Shown here in pieces: positions 8,785-16,983 of a stretch of DNA of 64,000 bases. The notes under the pieces were generated by a model that did no database searches, was not told the DNA's origin, and saw only the letters and a program-made list of their open reading frames with translations. The position numbers were made by a program, and so were the translations under genes. This DNA comes from Hyphomicrobiales bacterium (lineage in GTDB: Bacteria > Pseudomonadota > Alphaproteobacteria > Rhizobiales > Rhizobiaceae). The stretch lies in contig UBYA01000008.1 of NCBI GenBank assembly GCA_900469615.1, forward strand, positions 248,001-312,000. Direction: 5' to 3'. How positions within the stretch are numbered: position 1 is the first letter of the stretch; each line of letters opens with the position of its first letter.

Positions 8785-9573
8785 CTAAACAGAGCGGCCG
8801 GCGCCGCCATCGCAGCGGACCAGCGTGCCCGTCACATAGCTCGCCGGCTCGCTGCAAAGGAAGGCGGCGGTGGCTGCGAACTCCTCGACGCGGCCGTAAC
8901 GGCCGGCGGGAATGCGCTGCTGACGCTCGGCGCTGACTTCCTCCAGGCTTCTGCCGCCTCGCTTGGCCGTGGCCGAATCAAGCTCGGCCAACCGGTCGGT
9001 CGCAATGCTGCCCGGCAAGAGCATGTTGACCGTGATTCCATGTGCCGCCACTTCGGCGGACAGGGTCTTGCTCCAGCCGGCAAGCGCCGGGCGCAGCGTA
9101 TTGGAAAGCGCCAGGTTCGCGATGGGCTCGATAATGCCGGAGGAGCCGACGGTGAGGATGCGCCCCCAGCCCTGCGCCTTCATGCCCGGCAGCAGGGCGT
9201 TGGTCAGGCTGATGATCCGCGCCACCATGGAAATGAAGTAGGTCTCCAGCCGGTCGGCGGTCATATCCTCTGTCGTCCCCGGCGTCGGACCGCCGCTATT
9301 GTTGACGAGAATGTCGATGCCCCCGAGTTTTTCGACGGCGGCCTTGCTGACGATATCCACGAAGTTCTCGTCGTTGAGATCGGCCCAGATCCAGTCGGCC
9401 CGACCCTTGCCCTCGGCATTGATTGCCTTGCAGTTGCTTTCCAGCCGTTCACCGCTGCGGCCACAGAGCAGGACGTTGACGCCCTCGCGCGCCAGCGCCA
9501 CCGCGATTCCATGGCCCAGCCCCTTGGACGAGGCGAGCACCAGCGCACGTTTTCCGCCGATACGAAGATCCAT
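8785..9573 (-). CDS. SDR family protein lacking the usual catalytic Tyr/Lys
   Basis: A 262-residue short-chain dehydrogenase/reductase-fold protein. The nucleotide-binding loop reads ASSKGLGHGIA near residue 13, in place of the standard TGxxxGIG. The NNSGG motif follows the fourth strand. The serine of the active site is visible in TVGSSGIIEP, but the segment where YxxxK should follow reads SNTLR, so both Tyr and Lys are missing. This matches a known SDR subgroup resembling beta-ketoacyl-ACP reductases with an imperfect tetrad (recalled as conserved-domain family cd05344). ATG at 9573 was chosen over GTG at 9582 because AAGGG is correctly spaced from it. Its substrate is unknown. Confidence 0.85.
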   Translation of the reverse strand: MDLRIGGKRALVLASSKGLGHGIAVALAREGVNVLLCGRSGERLESNCKAINAEGKGRADWIWADLNDENFVDIVSKAAVEKLGGIDILVNNSGGPTPGTTEDMTADRLETYFISMVARIISLTNALLPGMKAQGWGRILTVGSSGIIEPIANLALSNTLRPALAGWSKTLSAEVAAHGITVNMLLPGSIATDRLAELDSATAKRGGRSLEEVSAERQQRIPAGRYGRVEEFAATAAFLCSEPASYVTGTLVRCDGGAGRSV

Positions 9574-9681
9574 TCTGATCACCCTTCATGCTATCCGGAT
9601 TTCCCGTCTGAAACTTATAAAGCGCCGCCGGCGGATTTTGAAAGCGCATGGCAAGTGAAATCGGCAAATGGCTCCGAAATG

Positions 9682-9697
9682 TTGACGTTAACGTAAG
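9682..9697. promoter_or_regulatory. Palindromic operator-like site, ACGTTAACGT core
   Basis: The 10-bp perfect palindrome ACGTTAACGT (9685-9694), flanked by TTG and AAG, lies between the divergent SDR and ETF-ubiquinone oxidoreductase genes. It resembles the ACGTTNACGT motifs that I recall for MerR-family regulators (LiuR type) of fatty-acid and branched-chain amino-acid degradation. ETF-QO genes are typical members of those regulons. The regulator is not in this window. The assignment is inference. Confidence 0.5.
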
Positions 9698-9865
9698 GGT
9701 AATTTAACTTGTCCGGCACCCTGGGTGATTTGGAGGATTGCCTGTCGCTTCCCGGCTCGACAATCCTCTTTTGTTTTGACAAGAGATAAACGAAACGGGG
9801 AAGACGCCCAAGGGGATGAGGCTGCGATCCGACATGATGGGATGCCGGCCAAGCGGAGAGAGTGA

Positions 9866-11530
9866 ATGACTGACGCGAACGAGCTGCCGGAACGCGAGAG
9901 CATGGAATTCGACGTCGTGATCGTCGGCGCAGGTCCCGCGGGCCTGTCGGCTGCGATCCGCCTGAAGCAGATCAATCCGGATCTGACGGTCGTCGTACTC
10001 GAGAAGGGGGCCGAGGTCGGCGCCCATATCCTGTCGGGCGCCGTTGTCGATCCGATCGGTATCGACCGCCTGCTGCCGGACTGGCGCGAGGAAGAGGGGC
10101 ACCCGTTCAAGACCAGGGTGACGTCGGATCATTTCCTGTTCCTCGGCCCGGCCGGCTCCATCCGCCTGCCGAACTTCCTGATGCCGCCGCTGATGAACAA
10201 TCACGGCAATTATATCGTATCGCTTGGGCTTGTCTGTCGCTGGCTGGCCGAGAAGGCCGAAGCCCTCGGCGTCGAAATCTATCCCGGCTTTGCCGCGACC
10301 GAAGTGCTCTATAATGACGAGGGCGCGGTGATCGGCGTTGCCACCGGCGACATGGGCATCGAGAAGAACGGCGAGCCCGGCCCGAACTACACGCGCGGCA
10401 TGGCGCTGCTCGGCAAATATGTGCTGATCGGCGAGGGCGTGCGCGGCTCGCTTGCCAAGCAGCTCATCGCCAAGTTCGATCTGTCGCGCGACAGCGACGT
10501 GCCGAAGTTCGGCATCGGCATCAAGGAGCTGTGGGAGGTCAAGCGCGAAAACCATAAGAAGGGCCTCGTGCAGCACTCCTTCGGCTGGCCGCTCGGCATG
10601 AAGACGGGCGGTGGCTCGTTCCTCTATCATCTGGAGGACAATCTCGTCGCCGTCGGCTTCGTCGTGCATCTGAACTACAAGAACCCCTATCTTTATCCCT
10701 TCGAGGAGTTCCAGCGCTTCAAGACGCATCCGGCGATCCGCAGCACCTTCGAAGGCGGCAAGCGCATCTCCTATGGCGCCCGCGCCATCACCGAGGGCGG
10801 CTGGCAGTCGGTGCCGAAGCTGACATTCCCGGGCGGTGCGCTGATCGGCTGTTCGGCCGGTTTCGTCAACGTGCCCCGTATCAAGGGCAGCCATAATGCG
10901 GTTTTGTCGGGCATCCTGGCGGCCGACAGGATTGCCGAGGCGATCGCAGCCGGCCGCGGCAACGACGAGGTGATCGAGATCGAAAACGAGTGGCGCCAGT
11001 CGGATATCGGCAAGGATCTGAAGCGCGTGAGAAACGTCAAGCCGCTCTGGTCCAGGTTCGGCACAGCGATCGGCGTGGCGCTCGGCGGCCTCGACATGTG
11101 GACGAACCAGCTCTTCGGCTTCTCCTTCTTCGGCACGCTGAAGCACGGCAAGACGGACGCCGCCTCGCTGGAGCCTGCGGCCCAGCATCAGAAGATCGAC
11201 TATCCGAAGCCGGATGGCGTGCTGACCTTCGACCGCCTGTCCTCGGTGTTCCTGTCGAACACCAACCATGAGGAAGATCAGCCGGTGCATCTCAAGGTCA
11301 GGGACATGGCGCTGCAGGTATCATCCGAGCATGACGTCTTTGCCGGCCCTTCGACGCGCTACTGTCCGGCCGGTGTCTATGAGTGGGTGGAGAAGGACGG
11401 CAAGGAAACCTACGTCATCAACGCCCAGAACTGTGTCCACTGCAAGACCTGCGACATCAAGGATCCCAACCAGAACATCAACTGGGTTCCGCCTCAAGGC
11501 GGCGAGGGGCCTGTCTATCCGAACATGTGA
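9866..11530 (+). CDS. etfD: Electron transfer flavoprotein-ubiquinone oxidoreductase
   Basis: Membrane-associated FAD and 4Fe-4S enzyme that passes electrons from electron transfer flavoprotein to ubiquinone during acyl-CoA and amino-acid oxidation. It has 554 residues, the usual length. The FAD-binding motif VVIVGAGPAGLSAAIRLKQ begins near residue 18. The C-terminal cluster ligands are visible as YCPAG and, about 25 residues later, CVHCKTCDIKDPNQNI, and the protein ends in the family-typical PPQGGEGPVYPNM. A GGAGAG site five bases before the ATG supports the start. A GNAT gene follows after six bases. The upstream intergenic region holds the ACGTTAACGT palindrome. Confidence 0.97.
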   Translation: MTDANELPERESMEFDVVIVGAGPAGLSAAIRLKQINPDLTVVVLEKGAEVGAHILSGAVVDPIGIDRLLPDWREEEGHPFKTRVTSDHFLFLGPAGSIRLPNFLMPPLMNNHGNYIVSLGLVCRWLAEKAEALGVEIYPGFAATEVLYNDEGAVIGVATGDMGIEKNGEPGPNYTRGMALLGKYVLIGEGVRGSLAKQLIAKFDLSRDSDVPKFGIGIKELWEVKRENHKKGLVQHSFGWPLGMKTGGGSFLYHLEDNLVAVGFVVHLNYKNPYLYPFEEFQRFKTHPAIRSTFEGGKRISYGARAITEGGWQSVPKLTFPGGALIGCSAGFVNVPRIKGSHNAVLSGILAADRIAEAIAAGRGNDEVIEIENEWRQSDIGKDLKRVRNVKPLWSRFGTAIGVALGGLDMWTNQLFGFSFFGTLKHGKTDAASLEPAAQHQKIDYPKPDGVLTFDRLSSVFLSNTNHEEDQPVHLKVRDMALQVSSEHDVFAGPSTRYCPAGVYEWVEKDGKETYVINAQNCVHCKTCDIKDPNQNINWVPPQGGEGPVYPNM

Positions 11531-11536
11531 GACGGC

Positions 11537-12064
11537 ATGATGGAGACCGGGAAAGGCGGCTGGGTGATCCGCTCGGCCAGGGGCGACGAGCTGCATCTGC
11601 TTGCCGCTATCGAGATCGATGCGTTCTGGGCTCTTTATGACGCCGGCGCGGTCGCCTGCGAGCCGACCTCCCTGTCTATCGATGTCCTGCAACGATCCCT
11701 GGCGGAGCGTTTGCTGTTCGTTGCGGTCGACGGCGAGGATCGGCCGTTCGGCTTCGTGGCCGGCATCCGCAAGGATGGCTCCGTTCATATCGCTGAGATC
11801 GATGTGGTCAGGCGCTGGCAGAAGAAAGGCGTCGGCCGGGGCCTGATCGAAGCAGCTGTTGCGGCGGCGAGGGCGCAGGGAGCGGCGGGTGTCACTCTGA
11901 CGACCGACCGGCATGCGGCTTTCAACGCACCCTTCTACGCCTCTGCCGGATTTCGCATCCTGGATGATGGTGAAAGGCCGGCCGCTCTCACTCGGATTCT
12001 GGAGAGCGAGGTCGCCCATGGCGCCGATCCAACCAGACGCGTGGCGATGGCGCTTCGATTTTGA
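11537..12064 (+). CDS. GNAT family N-acetyltransferase
   Basis: A 175-residue acetyltransferase of the GNAT fold, which transfers acetyl from acetyl-CoA to an unknown amine acceptor. The acetyl-CoA-binding motif A is visible as VVRRWQKKGVGRGLIEAAVAAA (about residues 93-114), followed by the beta-5 region GVTLTTDR and the tyrosine-containing AFYAS-like segment (NAPFYASAGF). It starts six bases after the ETF-QO stop and is probably co-transcribed with it, although a functional link is not evident. Start codons ATG-ATG are adjacent and the first was kept. Confidence 0.88.
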   Translation: MMETGKGGWVIRSARGDELHLLAAIEIDAFWALYDAGAVACEPTSLSIDVLQRSLAERLLFVAVDGEDRPFGFVAGIRKDGSVHIAEIDVVRRWQKKGVGRGLIEAAVAAARAQGAAGVTLTTDRHAAFNAPFYASAGFRILDDGERPAALTRILESEVAHGADPTRRVAMALRF

Positions 12065-12150
12065 TGCTTGCACTCTGGCCCGCTTAGGAACCAACGAAAA
12101 GAGCGGCTAAGCGTCCAGCTGAACCGCTCCATATCGCCGCAAGATGCGGA

Positions 12151-13065
12151 TTAATGCCGGGCAGCCCTCCGGGCGAGCAGGCCGGTCGAAAGTGCGACGC
12201 CGGCACCTGTCACGACGGCTGCCGCGATGCCGGCCATTCCGATTTCCTCGCCGAGCAGAAAGCCGCCGCCGATGGTGGCAAGCACTGGCGTGATGGCGGT
12301 GAAGGCTGCGGCCTGCGTGCCGCCGAGAGCCTGGACGGCGAGACCATAGGCGAGTGTGGCGGCAAGGCCGGAAAGCAGGCCCTGGCTGACGATCTGCAGG
12401 CCGATTTCCGGCAGGGGGACCGAGCTCAGCGAGCTGCCGAAGACGACGGCCAGTCCGATATGGATCAGGAACGACCAGACGGCGATGATCGCGCTGGATT
12501 GCACGGCGCTCAGGCCCGAGCGGCGAAAGGCGTGGGTGTAGCTTGCCCATAGCAGGGCGGCCAGCGGCAGCAGCGTGAAGCCGGCCCAGGAGATCTGCAC
12601 GCCATAGAGGCTGCGGGCCAGCAGGATCGCCACGCCGGCGACGATGCCGCCAAGGCCGAGCCAGCGGGTCACATCCAGCCGCTCGCGAAAGAGCAGGATG
12701 CCGATCAGCGCGGTTGCCAGCGGCATGGAGCCGCCAAGCAGAATGCCGGCCGAGGAGGCGGGCGTGAACTGAATGGCGAAGGTGGTCAGCTGGAAGAAGA
12801 GGGCGCCGGAACCGCAGACCATCAGCGCCAGCAGTTTCAACGACACGCCCTTCGGCAGCAGGCCGGTCCGCCACCAGACCGGAGCCAGTACGAGCGCGGG
12901 CACGCCGTAGCGGATCAGGCCGAGATCGATGGTGCTCATCTGCGTTTCGGCGGTGTGACGGGTCGCGAGGATCCAGTTCGCCCAGATCAAGACGGTGACG
13001 ATAGCGCCGGCATAGCCGATCGCGGTGGGTGTTGCCTTGCGGTTGGTGACAGACAAAGCGGTCAT
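12151..13065 (-). CDS. EamA/DMT family transporter
   Basis: Inner-membrane exporter of the drug/metabolite transporter superfamily, 304 residues. It has about ten hydrophobic segments arranged as two EamA repeats, the normal architecture. The start at 13065 was chosen because AAAGGA lies seven bases upstream. An ATG six bases earlier is too close to that site. It is divergent from an Lrp/AsnC regulator gene 145 bases away. That arrangement commonly means the regulator controls the exporter, often for an amino acid. The substrate is not determined by the sequence. Confidence 0.92.
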   Translation of the reverse strand: MTALSVTNRKATPTAIGYAGAIVTVLIWANWILATRHTAETQMSTIDLGLIRYGVPALVLAPVWWRTGLLPKGVSLKLLALMVCGSGALFFQLTTFAIQFTPASSAGILLGGSMPLATALIGILLFRERLDVTRWLGLGGIVAGVAILLARSLYGVQISWAGFTLLPLAALLWASYTHAFRRSGLSAVQSSAIIAVWSFLIHIGLAVVFGSSLSSVPLPEIGLQIVSQGLLSGLAATLAYGLAVQALGGTQAAAFTAITPVLATIGGGFLLGEEIGMAGIAAAVVTGAGVALSTGLLARRAARH

Positions 13066-13210
13066 CGACATATCCTTTCCAGCTATCCGGTTTATCGTTC
13101 GAATGAGGAAAAGATAGCGCCAAAGGGCGGAGCATGTCCTTGCTGGTTATGGCTCCAGAGGCATGCTATGAGCAGTATTCTGCCAATATTGGTAATTGAG
13201 TTTGCTGAAT

Positions 13211-13684
13211 ATGCCAAAACTGGATAAATTCGATATCGCGATCCTCAATTGTCTGCAGGAGGACGCGCGCGCAACCAATGTCGAGATCGCCGAGCGCGTG
13301 AATCTTTCGCCGTCGCCCTGCCTGCGGCGCATTCGCAATCTGGAAAAATCGGGGCTGCTGCGCGGCTACCGCGCCGATATCGACCGGAAGGAGGCTGGGC
13401 TCGGGCTCACGGTTTTCGTGGAGCTCAAGGTCGGTCATCATACGAAGGAGAATTCCGAAGCGCAGCAGGCGGCGCTGCTGGCCATTCCGGAGATCATCGC
13501 CTGCCACCTGATTTCAGGAACGGCCGATTTCCTGGCGGAGGTCGTGGTGCAGGATCTTGCCGCCTATGAAAAGGTGATGTCGGAAAAGCTCCTCGTTCTT
13601 CCCGGCATTGTCGATTTGCGCTCAAACTTCGCAATCCGCACCATCAAGACCAATGGCGCGCTGAAGTTGCCCGCACCGGAATAA
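13211..13684 (+). CDS. Lrp/AsnC family transcriptional regulator
   Basis: A 157-residue feast/famine regulator. The N-terminal winged helix begins KLDKFDIAILNCLQEDARATNVEIAERV and continues with the recognition-helix segment NLSPSPCLRRIRNLEKSGLL. The C-terminal RAM (ligand-binding) domain includes VFVELKV and HLISGTADFLAEVVVQDLAAYE. The ATG at 13211 was chosen because it begins the family N-terminus; a TTG 15 bases upstream is possible. It is divergent from the EamA exporter, which is its likely target, and probably also regulates itself. Confidence 0.93.
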   Translation: MPKLDKFDIAILNCLQEDARATNVEIAERVNLSPSPCLRRIRNLEKSGLLRGYRADIDRKEAGLGLTVFVELKVGHHTKENSEAQQAALLAIPEIIACHLISGTADFLAEVVVQDLAAYEKVMSEKLLVLPGIVDLRSNFAIRTIKTNGALKLPAPE

Positions 13685-13709
13685 AAAAGGGGCCGTCGCC
13701 GGCCCCTTT
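13684..13709. terminator. Bidirectional terminator between lrp-like gene and mgtE
   Basis: A 7-bp GC stem (GGGGCCG, loop TCGC, CGGCCCC at 13689-13706) is flanked by a run of A on the left and TTT on the right. It overlaps the end of the Lrp-type gene and sits 22 bases from the end of the convergent mgtE, so it can serve both. Confidence 0.8.
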
Positions 13710-13731
13710 CATCCGAGGGTTTGTCTCGTTC

Positions 13732-15105
13732 TCAGAGCATCGTGCCGCTGAGGATCAGCAAAGCGACCGAGAAGTAGATCACCAGGCCGGTGACGTCGAC
13801 CAGCGTCGCAACGAACGGGGCCGATGCGCTGGCCGGGTCGAGCCGCAGTTTCTGCAGGATGAACGGCAGCATCGAGCCGGCGAGCGAGCCGAAGGTGACG
13901 ATGCCGATCAGCGCCGCAAAGACGGTGAAGCCGACCAGTTGCCAGTGCGGGCCGTAGTCGAAGAGGCCGACGGTCTGCCAAAGCACGATGCGGGCGAAGC
14001 CGACGAGGCCAAGGATCGCGCCGAGCACGATGCCGGTCGGCAGTTCGCGCAATGCGACGCGCCACCAGTCCGAAAGCTTCAGTTCGCCGAGCGCCAGCGC
14101 CCGAATGATCAGAGACGTCGCCTGCGAACCGGAATTGCCGCCCGAGCTCATGATGAGCGGGATGAACAGGGTCAGCACCACGGCCTTTTCCAGCTCGCCC
14201 TCGAAATGCTGCATGGCGCTTGCCGTCAGCATTTCGCCGAGGAACAGTGCTGCGAGCCAGCCGGCGCGCTTGCGGATCATGCCGCCGAAGCTGATTTTCA
14301 TGTAGGGCTGGCCGAGAGCTTCCATGCCGCCGAACTTCTGGGCGTCCTCGGTCGTGTCGGCGATCATCGTGTCGATGACGTCATCGACGGTGACGATGCC
14401 GAGCATATGCCCCTTGTCGTCGACGACGGGAAGCGCCAGCAGGTCGTGCCGCCGGATCAGGCGGGCGACGTCCTCCTGCTTCATCAGCGGCGGTGCCGTG
14501 ACCGGCGTGCCCTTCTGCGCAACGGTGAGAATACAGGCATCCGGCTCGCCGGTGATGAGGCGGCGCAGCGTCACCACATGCAACAGCACATGCGTCTCGT
14601 CGTCGAGCACATAGATGGCATAGACGGTTTCACGGGAGCGCTCGACCTGGCGAACATGGTCGAGTGTCTGCGCAACCGTCCAGCTGGCCAAGACGCTGAC
14701 GAACTCCGTCGTCATGATGCCGCCGGCCGTGCGGGGCGGATAACCCATCAGGCCCTGGATAGCCACCCGGGCATGTTCGTCGAACGTGGCAAAGAGCCGG
14801 GCGCGGGTGTCGATGTCCATTTCGAGAAGCACGTCGGCGACGCGGTCGTTGGACATGCCGTGCAGCAGCCGCGAGGCATCGGCATTGCCCATGACTTCGA
14901 GAATGGCAGGGGCGTTGCGCAGTTCCGGCCGGTCGAGAATGCGTACGGCGCGTTCTTCCGGCATTTTGGCAAGGATGCGGGCAGCTTCTGCCACATCGAC
15001 CGCGTTCAGAGCCTCGACGCGTTCCGCAATGGTGACGGCGCGATTGTTATTGATGAATGCACGAGCGGCATTGCCGGCCCGCACGGGAAAGCTGTTGATG
15101 TTCAT
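13732..15105 (-). CDS. mgtE: Magnesium transporter MgtE
   Basis: Mg2+-gated inner-membrane magnesium channel/transporter of the MgtE family, 457 residues, full length. The N-terminal superhelical domain with HARV-type repeats covers about residues 20-130. Two CBS domains follow (TEFVSVLASWTVAQTL and LLALPVVDDKGHMLGIVTVDDVIDTM). Then come five membrane helices, with the pore-region motif PLIMSSGGNSGSQATSL near residue 315. It ends convergently with the Lrp-type gene at a shared terminator. An 8-bp inverted repeat lies 20 bases upstream of the start and might affect expression. Confidence 0.96.
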   Translation of the reverse strand: MNINSFPVRAGNAARAFINNNRAVTIAERVEALNAVDVAEAARILAKMPEERAVRILDRPELRNAPAILEVMGNADASRLLHGMSNDRVADVLLEMDIDTRARLFATFDEHARVAIQGLMGYPPRTAGGIMTTEFVSVLASWTVAQTLDHVRQVERSRETVYAIYVLDDETHVLLHVVTLRRLITGEPDACILTVAQKGTPVTAPPLMKQEDVARLIRRHDLLALPVVDDKGHMLGIVTVDDVIDTMIADTTEDAQKFGGMEALGQPYMKISFGGMIRKRAGWLAALFLGEMLTASAMQHFEGELEKAVVLTLFIPLIMSSGGNSGSQATSLIIRALALGELKLSDWWRVALRELPTGIVLGAILGLVGFARIVLWQTVGLFDYGPHWQLVGFTVFAALIGIVTFGSLAGSMLPFILQKLRLDPASASAPFVATLVDVTGLVIYFSVALLILSGTML

Positions 15106-15460
15106 TATAGCTCGCCTTTCCGGTCGATCCGCCGTCGTAGCGGATCGTGGCGAGCCGACAGGAGTCGGTTAATGCACGAATGCTACTGACGGCAAAGGCA
15201 ATCGACTACTACTGTCGCTAGGCATCGAAAGATGGCTCCGGTTAATCGGTATGGAAAAATGGTGTTTCCCACGTCGGGAGAAGTCGCGCCGAAGGCAGGA
15301 AAAGTCAAGGGGTGAAAGCGGCTAAATATGCGATCTTGCGATAAAATTTTGTTTAGGCGGCTGCAATATTTTGCGACGCAACAAAAGCTGATGCAAATGC
15401 GTTGAAACAAAGCGGCCGGACGATATGCGCCCGGCCCGTTTTGCCGTGAATTCCGGCCGC
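15106..15460. other. 355-base intergenic region upstream of mgtE
   Basis: No gene is seen. An 8-bp inverted repeat, CGATCCGC and GCGGATCG with a seven-base loop, lies at 15125-15147 in the presumed mgtE leader. The remainder (15180-15420) is relatively AT-rich with no clear promoter. No known magnesium riboswitch pattern is recognised. Confidence 0.45.
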
Positions 15461-16474
15461 TCAGAAGCCTGCCAGAACGACCTTTCCTTTCATCTTGCCG
15501 GTCTCGACAAGGGCGTGCGCCTTCCTCAGATTGGCGGCGTTGATCGTGCCCGCGGTCTCGGTCAGTGTCGAGCGAATCCTGCCTGCATCGACGAGTTCCG
15601 CCACCTTCGTCAGCAGCCTGTGCTGCTCGATCATATCGGCGGTGTTGAAGAGGGGGCGGGTGAACATCAGCTCCCAGTGGATCGATACCGCCTTGCGCTT
15701 GAAAGGCACGACATCAAGCGTCTTCGGATCGTCGATCAGGGCGAAGCGGCCCTGCGGGGCAATGGCGTCGACGATCGAGCCGATATGATCCGATGTGTTG
15801 GTGGTGGAAAAGACGAAAGCCGGCGTACCGATATCGAGCGCCTCGATCTGCGGTGCCAGCGGCTTCGAATGGTCGATGACGTGACGGGCGCCCAGCTCTC
15901 TGACCCAGGCCTGCGTTTCCGGCCTTGATGCCGTGGCGATGACGGTGAGATCGGTCAAGGCGCGTGCGATCTGGATGGCAACCGATCCGACGCCGCCGGC
16001 ACCGCCGATGATGAGGATGGCGTTGGCGACGCCGGGCACGGGCTCCCGTACCTTCAGGCGGTCGAACAGCGCTTCATGGGCGGTGATGGAGGTCAGCGGC
16101 AACGCGGCGGCCGCCGGAAAATCGAGGCTCTTCGGCTTGGCACCGACAATGCGCTCGTCGACGAGATGGAATTCGGCATTCGAGCCGCCGCGATTGATGG
16201 CGCCGGCATAAAAGACCTCGTCCCCCGGCTTGAACATGGTGACGTCGGGGCCGACCGCCTTGACGATGCCGGCGGCATCCCAGCCGAGGATTTTGTACTC
16301 GTCTTCGGCCGGAACGACATTGGCGCGAACCTTGACATCGACCGGATTGACGGAAACCGCCTTCACTTCGACGAGCAGATCATGCCCCTTGGCTTCGGGC
16401 GTCGGCAGCTCGATGTCGATCAGCGATGTCTCGGCGGTGATAGGCTGCGGTTGCTTGTAGGCGACTGCGCGCAT
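15461..16474 (-). CDS. Zinc-free quinone oxidoreductase/alcohol dehydrogenase family protein
   Basis: NADPH-dependent medium-chain dehydrogenase/reductase, 337 residues, of the group annotated as zinc-binding alcohol dehydrogenase family (adh_fam_1-like). The N-terminal GroES-like domain runs to about residue 125, and the Rossmann motif LIIGGAGGVGSVAIQIAR follows near residue 150. I find no cysteine in the entire sequence, so the classical zinc sites are absent and a quinone or enone reductase role is more likely than alcohol oxidation. It is divergent from an HxlR regulator, with the palindrome TGTAC-N4-GTACA between them. That suggests control by a redox or electrophile signal, as for QorR-type systems. 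Confidence 0.9.
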   Translation of the reverse strand: MRAVAYKQPQPITAETSLIDIELPTPEAKGHDLLVEVKAVSVNPVDVKVRANVVPAEDEYKILGWDAAGIVKAVGPDVTMFKPGDEVFYAGAINRGGSNAEFHLVDERIVGAKPKSLDFPAAAALPLTSITAHEALFDRLKVREPVPGVANAILIIGGAGGVGSVAIQIARALTDLTVIATASRPETQAWVRELGARHVIDHSKPLAPQIEALDIGTPAFVFSTTNTSDHIGSIVDAIAPQGRFALIDDPKTLDVVPFKRKAVSIHWELMFTRPLFNTADMIEQHRLLTKVAELVDAGRIRSTLTETAGTINAANLRKAHALVETGKMKGKVVLAGF

Positions 16475-16549
16475 GGGGGAAGCTCCTGGGTTCGTTGCAC
16501 AGAGGCTAGATGCGCATTATCCTCAAATGGCGCAAGAATGCACAAATTC

Positions 16550-16563
16550 TGTACGTAGGTACA
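16550..16563. promoter_or_regulatory. Putative HxlR operator TGTAC-N4-GTACA
   Basis: A perfect 5+5 bp palindrome (TGTACGTAGGTACA) lies in the 104-base gap between the divergent oxidoreductase and HxlR genes, 15 bases before the HxlR start. Position and symmetry fit an autoregulatory operator of a dimeric winged-helix protein of this family. Binding is inferred, not known. Confidence 0.65.
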
Positions 16564-16578
16564 AAAAGGATACTGTCG

Positions 16579-16983
16579 ATGTCGGTTCCCCGCTCCAAGC
16601 TTGTCAAAAACTTTCCGGGGTGCCCGGTCGAGGCGACGCTGAGCCTCCTCGACGGCAAATGGAAGGGCGTGATCCTGTTTCACCTGATGGAGGGCACGCT
16701 GCGCTTCAACGAAATCCGCCGCAAGCTGCCGTCGGTGACGCAGCGCATGCTGACGAAGCAGTTGCGGGAACTGGAGGAATCCGGGCTGGTGTCGCGCACC
16801 GTCTTTCCCGTTGTGCCGCCTCGCGTCGATTATGCGCTGACGCCGCTTGGCGCCAGTCTCGGACCGATCGTCAAGGCGATGGCCGTATGGGGCGAGGAAA
16901 ATGTGTTTTGCCACAACGGCCGGCAGGAGCTTGCCGCGCCGTCGATGTCATGCGTGTCCGGTGCGGCGCTCCAGGCCGACTGA
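16579..16983 (+). CDS. HxlR/DUF24 family regulator with conserved N-terminal cysteine
   Basis: A 134-residue winged-helix regulator of the HxlR (DUF24) family. The family signature CPVEATLSLLDGKWK starts at C15, the position used for thiol-based sensing in relatives such as YodB, HypR and QorR. The recognition region (LRFNEIRRKLPSVTQRMLTK) and wing (TVFPVVPPRVDYALT) follow. The start at 16579 has AAAAGGA eight bases upstream; a longer frame from 16510 includes the operator and is unlikely. A second set of cysteines (C113-type FCHNG and SCVSG) lies in the tail. The 3' end overlaps the convergent MFS gene by 36 bases. Confidence 0.92.
   Translation: MSVPRSKLVKNFPGCPVEATLSLLDGKWKGVILFHLMEGTLRFNEIRRKLPSVTQRMLTKQLRELEESGLVSRTVFPVVPPRVDYALTPLGASLGPIVKAMAVWGEENVFCHNGRQELAAPSMSCVSGAALQAD

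Noticed and set aside
8636..8857. 73-residue frame at the SDR 3' end and beyond
   Set aside because: It overlaps the SDR end and hairpin, has no ribosome binding site and a random arginine/cysteine-rich composition.
15106..15460. Magnesium riboswitch before mgtE
   Set aside because: Only a single short inverted repeat is visible; the conserved elements of an M-box-type switch are not recognised.
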